Positions 5,850 to 5,909 of a DNA stretch of 5,909 nt are shown here, piece by piece (positions within the stretch are counted from its first letter, which is position 1; each line of letters begins with the position of its first letter). The notes beneath the pieces are model-generated. The model searched no databases and had not been told where the DNA came from. It worked only from the letters and a program-made list of their open reading frames with translations. Origin of the DNA: Bacillota bacterium (GTDB lineage Bacteria; Bacillota; Clostridia; Peptostreptococcales; Anaerovoracaceae); assembly GCA_017515765.1 (NCBI GenBank), contig JAFWFF010000204.1:1-5909 (forward strand), written 5' to 3'. Made by a program: the position numbers and the translations under genes.

Positions 5850-5909
5850 ATGAAATTAGGTTATGAGCTTGTAATTGAACAGACTCAGAAGCTTGCGATG
5901 ACTCAGGAG
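5850..5909 (+). CDS. rpoN: RNA polymerase sigma-54 factor, N-terminal 20 codons
   Basis: The 20 visible codons encode MKLGYELVIEQTQKLAMTQE, which matches the start of RpoN (M-K-L-x-x-E-L-x-x-x-Q-x-Q-K-L-x-M-T). This is the beginning of region I, the glutamine-rich segment through which sigma-54 responds to AAA+ enhancer-binding activators. GAGAGG (5837-5842) is placed 7 bases before the ATG, and a strong promoter lies just upstream. The gene continues beyond the window, so the core-binding and -24/-12 DNA-binding regions cannot be seen. The call rests on a short but distinctive stretch. Confidence 0.85.
   Translation, partial: MKLGYELVIEQTQKLAMTQE

Noticed and set aside
1..5909. A novel defence, mobile or biosynthetic system
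   Set aside because: Every long gene resolves to a known family, no direct repeats, integrase or transposase are visible, and no stretch over 300 bases lacks a gene.

Overview
The window looks like chromosomal housekeeping DNA from a low-to-moderate GC Bacillota (clostridial) bacterium. The evidence is a ClpB disaggregase, a form of the RpoN N-terminus typical of Clostridia, a small SEC-C protein, strong purine-rich ribosome sites and near-consensus sigma-A promoters. The exact genus cannot be read from this sequence. I see no CRISPR array, tRNA, rRNA, transposase, phage gene or recognisable defence or biosynthetic cassette.

Layout. Positions 1-143 carry an AT-richer fragment of a ClpC-type first ATPase domain. 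It is joined out of frame, across a short shared sequence, to a ClpB gene (135-2168) that has lost its start and N-terminal domain. ClpB converges on a GntR/FCD regulator on the minus strand (2173-2859), with only 4 bases between the two stop codons. The regulator is divergent from nth (2956-3591), and back-to-back promoters lie between them. A GC-rich hairpin at 3615-3639 probably terminates both nth and the opposing operon. That operon, on the minus strand, is hom (homoserine dehydrogenase without an ACT domain, 4195-5175) followed by a SEC-C protein (3673-4173). A 131-base intergenic region then holds divergent hom and trmL promoters whose -35 elements coincide, plus a strong inverted repeat. 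trmL (5307-5777) follows, and then the promoter and first 20 codons of rpoN, which runs off the window end.

The genes serve separate tasks: protein disaggregation, transcription control, base-excision repair, threonine/methionine precursor synthesis, tRNA wobble modification and sigma-54 transcription. No joint pathway is evident. The most notable points are the ClpC/ClpB chimeric junction (real rearrangement or amplification/assembly chimera), a probably leaderless gntR mRNA, the shared -35 of the hom/trmL promoter pair, and the ACT-less Hom co-transcribed with an uncharacterised SEC-C protein.
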